This document shows positions 15,518-22,284 of a stretch of DNA of 22,284 nt, piece after piece. The DNA is taken from IMG/VR virus record IMGVR_UViG_3300032053_000585, positions 1 to 22,284 of that record. One strand, written 5' to 3'. Source of the DNA: a virus. Every line of letters starts with the position of its first letter. Within the stretch, counting starts at the first letter, position 1. Position numbers and translations under genes: made by a program. Under the pieces are notes generated by a model. The model was not told the origin of the DNA. It did not search any database and was given only the letters and a program-made list of their open reading frames with translations.

Positions 15518-16893
15518 CCATGACCAACGAGGAGTTGGCCGATCTGCTCAAGAGCAACAACGAAGCTCTCGAGGCCATCGGTTCCACACTCCAGAAGATG
15601 AACGCGACGCCCAACGTCGCCGTTCCCGCGCCGGCGACGGCGCAGGGGATCAGCGACCAGGCGACCCCGACGCAGGAGATGCGTCGGTTCATCACCCCCG
15701 ACGAGCGGCTCGCTCTGTCGGACACCCTGCGGACGAGGAGCGACAGCCAGCTTGGCGCGCTGTTCACCCAGCAGGCCCGCGCCCAGAGCATGGGCATCCC
15801 GCTCGACCTGTGGCTCAACACCGCCGGCTTCGCGGCCCAGAACGCCTTCGATGGCATCCGTGGGCAGCTCCAGCCGGAGGTCGCGAAGGCCCTCGACAGC
15901 GTCGGCGCCACGGCCCTGATCCGTCAGGACCTCGAGCCGATCCTGTACGAGATCTTCATCCGGATCTTCCCGGCCTACGAGCGGTTCCGCAAGGAGCCCG
16001 CCAACGGCCTCGTCCACGCGTGGAACCAGATCACGGCCTACGGCGATGCCAAGTTCATGGCGGAGCTCGGCACGGTCAGTGACGACACCTCGACCTACCA
16101 GCGCCAGACGACCAACGTCGCCATCCTGGCGACCCGGCGCGGCATCTCGCTCAAGTCGCAGTTCGCTGTGATGGCCGGCGGGATGAACTACAACCCGGAG
16201 CAGATCGAGCTCCAGGGTGGCCTGCGGTCCATCGCGCACCGCATGCAGACCACGATCTTCGAAGGCAACGCCGCCGACTCCGGTGGCACGGCCGACAACA
16301 ACCTCGGTGTGTACGACGCGAACGCCTTCACCGGCCTTCGCCAGCTCCTCGAGACCGGCAGCGCATGGGCCGTCGACCCGTCGGGGTACAACACCACGAC
16401 CGGCTACGCCCAGGGCTTCCGCGCAGGCCTCGACTCGGCGGTTCTGCCGATCATCCAGGCCGGCGGACGTCCGTCGGTTGTCTGGTCCCACCCCTCGGAG
16501 AAGATCACCTTCAACGAGCAGCAGGACATCAACTTCCGCATCCTCGCCGGCCAGAACCAGGAGACCCTGGGTGTCGGCGTCGTGGCGGATCGGATCAACA
16601 CCGTCGCCGGCCCCGTGCCGTGGGCGGTCGTTCCCGGCGACAGCATCAGCTCCTACCACCGCACCGGCAGCACGGTCAACACCGTCGCCAACGGTTCCAA
16701 GGTCCGGGACATCTATGTCCTGGATGAGGAGAGCATCACGCTCCCCTACCTCGGGTCCCCCGGGCCCACGGTCCTCGAGATCCCCATCGGCATCAGCGGC
16801 CAGCTGACGCACCTCTACATCGTGTTCCTGATGAACGGGCTCGCGGTGAAGGTCCTGCCGTGGAACAACAAGATCATGGTGAAGATCGCCTGA
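15514..16893 (+). CDS. Major capsid protein (HK97-like)
   Basis: A 459-residue protein directly downstream of the protease, with ATGA overlap at 15514 and an AGAAGGA Shine-Dalgarno near 15498. Residues 1-40 are a helical, Asn/Glu-rich arm that could be a processed delta-like segment; residues 48-110 form further helical sequence. The body is alpha/beta with ILYEIFIRIFPAYERF, LATRRGISLKS, and a C-terminal strand set ending VLPWNNKIMVKIA, consistent with the HK97 fold in position, size and pattern. It would form the head shell. A strong hairpin follows, as is common after capsid genes, whose product is needed in large amounts. Family call rests mainly on synteny and pattern. Confidence 0.8.
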   Translation: MTMTNEELADLLKSNNEALEAIGSTLQKMNATPNVAVPAPATAQGISDQATPTQEMRRFITPDERLALSDTLRTRSDSQLGALFTQQARAQSMGIPLDLWLNTAGFAAQNAFDGIRGQLQPEVAKALDSVGATALIRQDLEPILYEIFIRIFPAYERFRKEPANGLVHAWNQITAYGDAKFMAELGTVSDDTSTYQRQTTNVAILATRRGISLKSQFAVMAGGMNYNPEQIELQGGLRSIAHRMQTTIFEGNAADSGGTADNNLGVYDANAFTGLRQLLETGSAWAVDPSGYNTTTGYAQGFRAGLDSAVLPIIQAGGRPSVVWSHPSEKITFNEQQDINFRILAGQNQETLGVGVVADRINTVAGPVPWAVVPGDSISSYHRTGSTVNTVANGSKVRDIYVLDEESITLPYLGSPGPTVLEIPIGISGQLTHLYIVFLMNGLAVKVLPWNNKIMVKIA

Positions 16894-16911
16894 TCTCGTT
16901 CCGCATATAGC

Positions 16912-16950
16912 GCGAGAGGGCCGGGGCTCCCCCGGTCTCGGCCCTCTTGT
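16912..16950 (+). terminator. Strong hairpin after the capsid gene
   Basis: Bases 16912-16922 pair with 16940-16950 (11 bp, two G-U), with core AGAGGGCC/GGCCCTCT, and an inner GGGG/CCCC stem closes the loop. An alternative fold pairs CGAGA (16913-16917) with TCTCG (16936-16940) and CCGGGG with CCCCGG. No T tract follows, so it is a non-canonical terminator or an mRNA stabiliser separating capsid from connector expression. Confidence 0.7.
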
Positions 16951-16963
16951 ATTCAACGGAGCG

Positions 16964-17914
16964 ATGATGCCTTCGTATCTCTCGCCTGCACGCTTCAAGA
17001 AGATGGGCTTTGGCATCGACGTGAGTGAGCTCGATGACGACGCCCTGGCGGCGCTCAGCGCCCAGGCCACGGTGTGGGTCAACGCCTACTGCCTGGTCCC
17101 GCGCCTGCCGCAGATGCACGACTTCCGGGGCGGCACCGTCGTCGGTGAGCAGCACTCGTGGCGCTACCCCGAGACGCCCTTCGACGTGGGGCAGCGGAAG
17201 GCCTACCCGTTCCACTGGCCGATCAAGCGGATCAGCCAGTTCCGCATCTACGTCACCAACACGCAGTACGTCAACATCGCCCCGACCGAGCTGTTCCTCA
17301 ACAACAGCCTGCGGTACATGGAGGTGGTGTCCCTCGCGATCACGAGCTCGGGCCTCTACAACGCCCTGATCATCCCGAACATCGGGCTCGCCACGCCCGT
17401 CGTGCGCCTCGGCTACGACTACGGCTGGGACCTGTATGAGTCGGGCGAGATGCTCCAGCCCTACGACGGCCAGACCTGGGGCGCCCAGAACCAGTGGTGG
17501 TACTCCGACTACGAGGCCAACGACGTGTACGGGGAGAAGGTCGGCGGACCCCCGGTCATCACCGTCAACGGCTCCGTCGTGACGACCGGCTTCACGGTCA
17601 ACTACGACGAGGGCACCGTGGTCTTCGACGTCGAGCCGGCCGCTGGGACCATCGTGCAGGCCGCCTATCACTACAAGCTGCCGGGCGACCTCCAGTACGC
17701 GGCCGGGCACATCATGGCCTGGCTGCACACCGAGGCCGAGCAGCACGCCCGGGGCATGGCGCACCTTGACTCCCTCGAGATCGGCGAGGTGAGGATGAAG
17801 CGACCCCGTGTATTCGCACCCTCTGAGAAGAACCCGCCGGACCTCGAGACCCTGATCCCCGAGGCCGCCGCGCTGCTCTACACCTACCGCTTCGACGGCG
17901 TGAGCGTCCGGTGA
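16964..17914 (+). CDS. Head-tail connector/adaptor protein (probable)
   Basis: A 316-residue protein, first in the connector operon. The start at 16964 has GGAG at 16958-16961, very close; the second ATG, at 16967, has better spacing and would remove one residue. The protein has a helical N-terminus (SELDDDALAALSAQATVWVNAYC), a beta-rich middle with RIYVTNTQY and WDLYESGEM, and a helical C-terminus (YAAGHIMAWLHTEAEQHARG) followed by a basic RMKRPRVF segment. Helical adaptor cores of this kind attach to the portal in siphophages. The position between capsid and stopper genes supports the role. No family signature is strong enough to name. Confidence 0.6.
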   Translation: MMPSYLSPARFKKMGFGIDVSELDDDALAALSAQATVWVNAYCLVPRLPQMHDFRGGTVVGEQHSWRYPETPFDVGQRKAYPFHWPIKRISQFRIYVTNTQYVNIAPTELFLNNSLRYMEVVSLAITSSGLYNALIIPNIGLATPVVRLGYDYGWDLYESGEMLQPYDGQTWGAQNQWWYSDYEANDVYGEKVGGPPVITVNGSVVTTGFTVNYDEGTVVFDVEPAAGTIVQAAYHYKLPGDLQYAAGHIMAWLHTEAEQHARGMAHLDSLEIGEVRMKRPRVFAPSEKNPPDLETLIPEAAALLYTYRFDGVSVR

Positions 17915-18345
17915 GCAGCGGACCGCCGCCCTTCAGCCCGACCAAGAACCGCTTCATCTACCCGACCCAGATGGCGAACATCGCCCAGTATGTCAGCCGG
18001 CTCGGGATGACCGAGGACATCGAGGTCCTGCGCCGGACGCCGAACCTCGACACGGCGGCGCCGGCCAACGCCTACGGTGACGACTCCCTCGACTTCGTCA
18101 CGACCAACGACTCGCGCCGGCACTGGGTGAAGGGCTGGATCTACTCCGTTCCCTCCCAGGTCCAGCAGGTCGACACCGGCGCCATCGTCACGGTCAACAC
18201 CTACCTCCTCCGCTGCCCCGTCGGGACGGACATCCTGCCCGGCGACGAGGTCGTCATCAACGGCGAGGACTACACGGTCTCCGACACGACGGCGGAGAAC
18301 ACCTGGAAGGTCCTGATCGACTGCAACCTCCGAAGGCGCGAGTAG
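17911..18345 (+). CDS. Head-tail stopper / head closure protein (probable)
   Basis: A 144-residue protein with GTG start at 17911 overlapping the preceding TGA (GTGA). It is beta-rich, with KGWIYSVPSQVQQVD, GAIVTVNTYLLRCPVGTDILPGDEVVINGEDYTV split between strands, and a charged end (CNLRRRE). The PGDEVVINGEDYTV portion is reminiscent of head-tail joining proteins, in which a small beta-barrel closes the head after packaging. Length (about 100-150 residues) and gene order fit. Its TAG is immediately followed by the next ATG. Confidence is moderate since the assignment leans on position. Confidence 0.6.
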   Translation: MSSGPPPFSPTKNRFIYPTQMANIAQYVSRLGMTEDIEVLRRTPNLDTAAPANAYGDDSLDFVTTNDSRRHWVKGWIYSVPSQVQQVDTGAIVTVNTYLLRCPVGTDILPGDEVVINGEDYTVSDTTAENTWKVLIDCNLRRRE

Positions 18346-19047
18346 ATGCTCGACCTCGGGTTGATCGGCCGGGCGATCTTTGACGGGGCCCTCGAGGGCC
18401 TCGCCCAAGGCGCCATCGTGGTCGAGGGCCGGGCCAAGGCCAGGGCGCCCGTCCGGAACATCTTCGGCGTCGAGCACGACTTCGTCCCCAGCAAGTCCAT
18501 CGGCGACGTGCAGGCCCGTCGGTCAGCGAGGGGCGGCGATGTCGGCGCCGCCGCGAAGATGCGAACACAGAAGGCCCCCACGGCCCTCAAGGCCGGGGGC
18601 TTCCGATCCGGCCAGCAGCGCAACCTTCGGGAGCGACGGCTGGCCGTCGCAGAGAACCTCCTGGCCGACTACCAGGCGAAGGTTCCGACCAAAGTGATGC
18701 TTACCCGGCGGGGCGCGTCTGAGGTGAAGACCAAGCGCGCCCAGTACGCCGGCAGCAGCAAGGTGCCATCTGATATCGGGGCCTCCATCGGCGGCCGGTT
18801 ACGTGGAGAGATCTACGCGACACGACCGTCGGCGGAGGGCAACCGAGCGGAGGCATGGGTCATCTCCCCGACGCCGTACGCGAGGTACATGGAGTTCGGC
18901 ACACGTCACAACCGTGCCTACCCGTATCTTCGTCCGGCGGCAGAGGAGAGCCGTGCAGAGGTCGTCGGGCTCATCGCCGACGGCATCAGGGAGGCCTCCC
19001 GCACCGGGGCCTCCTCGACGCAGATCGAGATCGTGGTGCGGCTGTGA
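18346..19047 (+). CDS. HK97 gp10-like tail completion/neck protein
   Basis: A 233-residue protein whose ATG follows the previous stop directly. The C-terminal part has the hallmark PTPYARYMEFGTRHNRAYPYLRPA, here split by its usual loop, found in HK97 gp10-like proteins that sit at the head-tail junction or the tail end. The N-terminus (FDGALEGLAQGAIVVEGRAKARAPV) is the usual helix followed by an APV turn. The middle is basic (RRSARGG, QQRNLRERRL, KTKRAQ) and about 80 residues longer than typical gp10 proteins; the insertion includes RRGASEVKTKRAQYAGSS. It would help join or complete the tail. Confidence 0.75.
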   Translation: MLDLGLIGRAIFDGALEGLAQGAIVVEGRAKARAPVRNIFGVEHDFVPSKSIGDVQARRSARGGDVGAAAKMRTQKAPTALKAGGFRSGQQRNLRERRLAVAENLLADYQAKVPTKVMLTRRGASEVKTKRAQYAGSSKVPSDIGASIGGRLRGEIYATRPSAEGNRAEAWVISPTPYARYMEFGTRHNRAYPYLRPAAEESRAEVVGLIADGIREASRTGASSTQIEIVVRL

Positions 19048-19058
19048 AGGGGGTCTAG

Positions 19059-19481
19059 ATGGCAACGTCTACCACCGCCCCCATCAAACGGGCGCTCGTG
19101 CAGAAGCTCCGCGCTTCTTCCGGCCTTGTGGCCGCCATCGCAGGCGGGATCCACGAGGGAGTCGCCCCCCGCAAGGTGAAGTATCCGTTCATCACATACC
19201 AGCTCATCGCCGCTCCCTACGACTACGACTGGAGCGCGGTGATGATCCATGCGATGTTCGATATCTCTGCCTTCGCGGTGAACCCCGTCGATGCCAACAA
19301 CATCGACGCGCTCATCGCTGGAGCCCTCAACGAGGCTGGGCTCTCGGTCGACGGGCAGACCACCCTGCTTTGCCGGCGTGTTTCCGATCTGCCAACGGGG
19401 CCAGACGTGGACAGCCGTGGGAAGCGCATCTACCAGGTCGGCGGGACGTACTCCGTCTGGACCGACCAGCCTGTCTCGTAA
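19059..19481 (+). CDS. Tail terminator protein (probable)
   Basis: A 140-residue protein with AAGGGGG at 19046-19052 ahead of ATG 19059. It resembles DUF3168-type tail terminators: a helical start with KRALVQKLRASSGLVAAIAGGIHEGVAP, then KYPFITYQLI, a strand pair with a His-Ala-Met-Phe-Asp-Ile-Ser-Ala core, and a C-terminal VGGTYSVW strand. These proteins cap the tail tube and stop its growth at the neck. Size and position just before the major tail protein fit. The putative start and length are well supported. Confidence 0.75.
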   Translation: MATSTTAPIKRALVQKLRASSGLVAAIAGGIHEGVAPRKVKYPFITYQLIAAPYDYDWSAVMIHAMFDISAFAVNPVDANNIDALIAGALNEAGLSVDGQTTLLCRRVSDLPTGPDVDSRGKRIYQVGGTYSVWTDQPVS

Positions 19482-19508
19482 TCAACCCCACACTGAAGGA
19501 GCTCATCC

Positions 19509-19940
19509 ATGGCCGGTCCTGGACTCAGCCACAAGCTCCACGGTAAGAACGGTGCGATCTACTTCAACGGCCCAGTCGGGGTCGGCGTCAAGGTCACGAC
19601 CAAGACGGAGTGGACGCTCAACCTGAACCGCGATTATGTCGACGCGACGGTGTTCGGTGACACGAACAAGACCTATCTCGTCGGCCTTCGCGACATCCAG
19701 GGGACGTTCGCCGGCCTTCTCGACACCTCGGGTGACTACCAGGTCGCCGCGAGCGCGTCGGACGCGATCAACATCTACCTCTACGGCGACGACGGCACGA
19801 ACGGCGGCGCGATCCTGCTCATCGCGAGCGGCCCCGGGCTGATCGACGCCGCCATCACCGCGAGCAACACCGACGCGATCAAGACGACCGGGAACTTCCG
19901 GGCGGCTGGCGCGTGGACGGTCTTCACGACCGGCAACTGA
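19509..19940 (+). CDS. Major tail (tube) protein
   Basis: A 143-residue beta-rich protein with a good AAGGAG Shine-Dalgarno (about 19496-19501). It begins with a Gly/His/Lys/Asn stretch (LSHKLHGKNGAIYFNG) and contains WTLNLNRDYVDATVFGD and LVGLRDIQGTFAGLLDTSG, with DATVFGD being the type of segment seen in siphophage tube subunits, and ends GNFRAAGAWTVFTTGN. It would polymerise into the tail tube around the tape measure. Position between tail terminator and chaperones is the classic site. A strong RNA hairpin follows, as expected for a highly expressed gene. Confidence 0.75.
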   Translation: MAGPGLSHKLHGKNGAIYFNGPVGVGVKVTTKTEWTLNLNRDYVDATVFGDTNKTYLVGLRDIQGTFAGLLDTSGDYQVAASASDAINIYLYGDDGTNGGAILLIASGPGLIDAAITASNTDAIKTTGNFRAAGAWTVFTTGN

Positions 19941-19953
19941 TCCGTAACATCCC

Positions 19954-20020
19954 CCGGGTGGGAGGGGCCCTAAGATCATGGCCTCTCCCGGCTGCCGACC
20001 GCGTGGCCCCTCCTGCCCGG
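19954..20020 (+). terminator. Strong, bistable hairpin after the major tail protein
   Basis: Bases 19954-19969 pair with 20005-20020 in a 16-bp stem (14 Watson-Crick, 2 G-U) around a 35-base loop. The same 5' arm can instead pair at 19960-19969 with 19980-19989 (10 bp, one G-U, 10-base loop), so the two folds exclude each other. No T tract follows; AGATTT is the only weak run. It probably ends or reduces transcription after the tube gene, or protects its mRNA. The GAGG Shine-Dalgarno of the next gene (20027-20030) is just downstream of the stem. Confidence 0.65.
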
Positions 20021-20037
20021 AGATTTGAGGATGGCGT

Positions 20038-20367
20038 ATGGGATACCTGTTCAAGACGATCCGGTCGGGGACCTACCGTCCCGCCGGGATTGTTGATGTT
20101 CCGTTCCTTGGAGCCAAGGTGGCGGAGATCAGCAGCTGGACCCTCACGAGGCGAGGAGACACGGGGCAGGATGCTGCTCTGTATGATCTCCGAGCCTCGT
20201 TTTCCTTCGTGGTCGACGCCCTCTGGGACGACCCGGATTACGACAAGCGGGTGTTGGTCAACCTCAACCCGCATAGGCAGTACAGGCTCACCCAAGCCCC
20301 AGGTTTCGCGATGGTGCGACAGGGGCAGAGCCTTCTGATTGAAGGAGTTACCCTCGATGTCGTCTAA
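20038..20367 (+). CDS. Hypothetical protein between tail tube and chaperone genes
   Basis: A 109-residue product with GAGG (20027-20030) seven bases before ATG 20038. It starts MGYLFKTIRSGTYRPAG, contains WTLTRRGDTGQ and a hydrophobic/acidic middle (FVVDALWDDPDYDKR), and ends LLIEGVTLDVV. It is mixed alpha/beta and soluble, with no catalytic motif. It overlaps the chaperone start by 11 bases, so translation is coupled. It may be a tail accessory factor, but I do not recognise the family. Confidence 0.65.
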   Translation: MGYLFKTIRSGTYRPAGIVDVPFLGAKVAEISSWTLTRRGDTGQDAALYDLRASFSFVVDALWDDPDYDKRVLVNLNPHRQYRLTQAPGFAMVRQGQSLLIEGVTLDVV

Positions 20368-20731
20368 GGCAGCGGCCGCTCTCACATCCGACTTCCTGGA
20401 GGAGACCCTCACCGTTCGCGGGGTCACATACCGCCTGCGCGAGCTCTCCATCGGCGAGTACGACGATCTGGTCAAGAAGGCCACGATCACCAGGACCAAC
20501 GCCCTCGGCGAGGAAAGCGAGACCATCGACAACTCGGTCTTGCTCAAGATGATGGTGATCAAGTGCCTCGTCGACCCGAAGCTGACGCCGGAGCAGCAGT
20601 CGCGACTTCCGATGCGGGTGATGCTCAAGCTCAACACCACCGTGAACCGGATGCACTACGGCGACGAGCCCGAGGAGAAGACCCCCGAGCCCGCCGAAGA
20701 CGGTGAAGGAGCGGCCGAGGGAAACGCCTGA
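20357..20731 (+). CDS. Tail assembly chaperone, G-type (zero-frame product)
   Basis: A 124-residue protein. ATG 20357 has AAGGAG at 20342-20347; a TTG at 20339 would run through this Shine-Dalgarno and is rejected. Composition is typical of the G chaperone: acidic, helical, LTVRGVTYRLRELSIGEYDDL near the start and an acidic Glu/Pro/Gly tail that ends AEGNA. The slippery site overlaps its last codons. It coats the tape measure during tail assembly and is absent from the finished virion. The frameshifted longer form is listed separately. Confidence 0.8.
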   Translation: MSSKAAAALTSDFLEETLTVRGVTYRLRELSIGEYDDLVKKATITRTNALGEESETIDNSVLLKMMVIKCLVDPKLTPEQQSRLPMRVMLKLNTTVNRMHYGDEPEEKTPEPAEDGEGAAEGNA

Positions 20732-20925
20732 CGACCCGCGACCTCATCTTCCGCATCGCGAGGCGGTACGGGAAGTGGCCCCATGAGGTCGCGGCACTCC
20801 CTTTTCACTACTACCTCGCCTTGCGCGAGGATTGGATCAGGGGCAACACCGCCGCCGCCACAAGCGACGACGACGCGGAGCACTTCGACATCAACGCTGA
20901 GTCTCTCGTAGGAGAGGCGGTGTAG
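20357..20925 (+). CDS. Tail assembly chaperone, G-T frameshift fusion
   Basis: Translation reads 20357-20725, slips back one base and continues from 20725 to 20925, giving 189 residues: 123 from G plus 66 from the -1 frame. The extension starts RLTTRDLIFRIARRYGKWPHE, carries FHYYLALREDWIRG, and ends in an acidic Asp/Glu region. In siphophages the rarer GT form binds both the tape measure and the tube protein, so the ratio set by frameshifting matters. The T part is not separately started. The next gene starts 13 bases after its stop. Confidence 0.8.
20719..20725 (+). other. Programmed -1 ribosomal frameshift site, GGGAAAC
   Basis: The heptamer G-GGA-AAC (20719-20725) lies in the zero frame two codons before the G stop at 20729-20731, matching the X-XXY-YYZ rule and the site known from lambda-like G/GT genes. 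The -1 frame is then open from 20725 to TAG 20923-20925 and contains no in-frame ATG, so the shift is the obvious way to express it. A weak stem CGCGA/TCGCG (20737-20741 with 20756-20760) lies downstream. Confidence 0.85.
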
Positions 20926-20938
20926 CGCCGACGGGGCG

Positions 20939-22284
20939 ATGACCATGGCGAACGAGGAAGTCAGCACTATCGGCGTCAAGCTGACGCTGGACGCGTCGGG
21001 CTTTACGGGTCCGCTCGACGCAGCACAGGGTCGACTGAACGCCTTCCAGAAGCAGAGCCAACGGGCAGCGACCGGCGTAACCGCTGGCCGTGCTGGCCGT
21101 GCCGGCGTGGCCGGAGGGGCGGGGACGACGACCGCAGGCGGTGGCAGTACGGCCATCGCGGTGGAGATCAGCCCCGCCCAGCTCAACCGCGCCCTGCGGG
21201 CCGCCTCGGCCACGATGCCGGTCGTCGACATCCCCGTCGCCGTCGTCAAGTCCTCGGTCGCGACGATGCGGCGGCAGATCATCTCCGAGCTCGGGACCAT
21301 CATGGTGCCCGTCTCGGCCAAGGTCGCCACCGGTCAGGCCAAGGCCGTCATGGCGGGCATGCTCACGGACCAGGTGGGCACGCGCTCCGGCGCCGCGCAC
21401 ACCGTGGAGTCCGCTACCCGACGGAACCTTCCGCAGCGAGCCCATGGCGGTCCGGTCCAGCAGGGTCGGCCGGTCATCGTCGGCGAGCGCCGCCCGGAGG
21501 TCTTCGTCCCAGGGGCGAACGGGACCATCGAGCGCGACGTGGCGATGTATCGCCGCCGCGCAAGCGAGCTCGCGGCGCTCGAGTACCAGATCCAGCAGCG
21601 CGAACGCGGCATCCAGCACGCCCTCCGTGGCGCCGGCGTGCGCGGCCACGGCGGGAAGTACGGCGCGGTGCGTCCTGGCACCACCCGTGGCTGGAAGGAT
21701 TACCAGAGCGAGACCTGGGGCTACGAGCGCGGCGAGCCGGGCAGGGTCTACCACGGCACGGATCACATGCCCGAGATCAGGGGCACGATGCAGCCGTACT
21801 CGCGCCCCGGCCTCATGCCCCGCTCGGGTCCGCCAGCCTTCTGGTCGCGCATCCCCATCGGCTATGGACCGAACCTCATCCGGGCACGGGAAGACGCCCG
21901 GTGGGGGGACGCCGGGGGTGGCATCGGTTGGCCGACGACCTACAACCGCATCCCCCGCCGCGACCTCCAGTACTGGGGCCAGGACAACGACTGGCACAAG
22001 TTCCGTCGCGGACGTGCGAGGATGGCTGGCGGGCCCGTTCATGCCTGGCGCGGCGCCACGGCCCTGGCCTACCAGTCGACGATGGAGAACGAGGGCGGGA
22101 CCTTCCCCCTCGCCGGCGGCCCACAGCCCGGCTCCGGCTACGCCGTGGGCGTCGCCACTGGCACCAGCCAGCGCGTGCCCGCCGGTGACCCCGTGGCCTT
22201 CATGCGCGCCTACCACGCCCAGCGGCGCGGGCAGATGGAGGCCGGTGGCTTCCCGCCCTTCGTCGGGACGTGGCTCCACGAGGG
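20939..22284 (+). CDS. Tape-measure-like protein with unusual added domains (3' truncated)
   Basis: Open to the window end; 448 codons are seen. ATG 20939 is chosen over 20945 because it is the first in frame; no strong Shine-Dalgarno is present. Residues 1-45 (IGVKLTLDASGFTGPLDAAQ) look like the start of a tape-measure protein. A Gly/Ala/Thr linker follows. Residues 169-197 carry HGGPVQQGRPVIVGERRPE and FVPGANGTI, a motif that is normally near the C-terminus of tape measures. Then comes a tyrosine- and tryptophan-rich region with RVYHGTD (269-275), similar to ADP-ribosyltransferase first-strand motifs, and at 368-448 HAWRGAT, GYAVGVA and FVGTWLHEG, reminiscent of a domain seen in mobile-element polyvalent proteins. 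The latter two are tentative. The gene may be a tape measure carrying an injected effector. Confidence 0.6.
   Translation, partial: MTMANEEVSTIGVKLTLDASGFTGPLDAAQGRLNAFQKQSQRAATGVTAGRAGRAGVAGGAGTTTAGGGSTAIAVEISPAQLNRALRAASATMPVVDIPVAVVKSSVATMRRQIISELGTIMVPVSAKVATGQAKAVMAGMLTDQVGTRSGAAHTVESATRRNLPQRAHGGPVQQGRPVIVGERRPEVFVPGANGTIERDVAMYRRRASELAALEYQIQQRERGIQHALRGAGVRGHGGKYGAVRPGTTRGWKDYQSETWGYERGEPGRVYHGTDHMPEIRGTMQPYSRPGLMPRSGPPAFWSRIPIGYGPNLIRAREDARWGDAGGGIGWPTTYNRIPRRDLQYWGQDNDWHKFRRGRARMAGGPVHAWRGATALAYQSTMENEGGTFPLAGGPQPGSGYAVGVATGTSQRVPAGDPVAFMRAYHAQRRGQMEAGGFPPFVGTWLHE

Noticed and set aside
15469-17082. 537-codon minus-strand frame opposite the capsid gene
   Set aside because: It lies fully opposite the capsid coding frame and spans the terminator; the product is shadow-like with no motif.
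20732-20938. Independent small gene in the -1 frame after the chaperone
   Set aside because: No ATG start with a Shine-Dalgarno lies in that frame, and the GGGAAAC site explains its expression as a frameshift extension.
15514-20960. Near-identical first bases of the capsid and tape-measure-like genes (ATGACCATG then AACGAGGA in both)
   Set aside because: The match is about 18 of 20 bases but does not continue into the proteins; most likely chance or shared initiation preference.
20891-22279. 462-codon minus-strand frame opposite the tape-measure-like gene
   Set aside because: The plus-strand frame has tape-measure motifs and follows the chaperones; the reverse product has typical shadow composition.

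Overview
This window is part of the late (structural) region of a tailed double-stranded DNA phage or prophage with a siphovirus-type module. The order is prohead protease, major capsid protein, head-tail connectors, HK97 gp10-like protein, tail terminator, major tail protein, frameshifted tail-assembly chaperones, and the start of a tape-measure-like gene. The DNA is GC-rich, uses GTG starts, and is packed with ATGA and GTGA stop/start overlaps. This fits a phage of a high-GC host, most plausibly an actinobacterium, but nothing in the window fixes the host. I see no tRNA, integrase, CRISPR array, terminase or portal gene; terminase and portal probably lie upstream of base 1.

Layout. Bases 1-12150 hold a decoration and appendage block: the end of one glycosyltransferase, a second glycosyltransferase, several small virion-like proteins of unknown role, a 1109-residue protein with two seven-bladed beta-propellers, a 1467-residue protein built almost wholly of about 98 tandem 14-residue repeats, and a small BppU-like baseplate protein. 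An HNH endonuclease gene sits on the opposite strand (12154-12759). A GT4-type glycosyltransferase (12792-14066) then overlaps the head genes: a protease fused to a histidine-rich linker and a scaffold-like tail, then the capsid protein, closed by a strong hairpin. From 16964 to 20925 come connectors, tail terminator, tail tube, a strong bistable hairpin, a small unknown gene, and the G/GT chaperone pair with a canonical GGGAAAC slippery site. The last gene, cut by the window end, starts like a tape-measure protein but soon carries motifs that suggest fused accessory domains.

How the genes work together. The right half is a standard head and tail assembly line. The left half looks like surface and adhesion equipment: two very large repeat or propeller proteins that could form fibres or receptor-binding appendages, and three glycosyltransferases that could decorate them. 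The giant protein has Ser/Thr in every repeat, and the same 14-residue repeat occurs three times in the neighbouring propeller protein. The most unusual possible system here is therefore a glycosyltransferase-associated giant repetitive fibre. The link between the enzymes and the fibre is inference from gene context and composition, not something the sequence proves.
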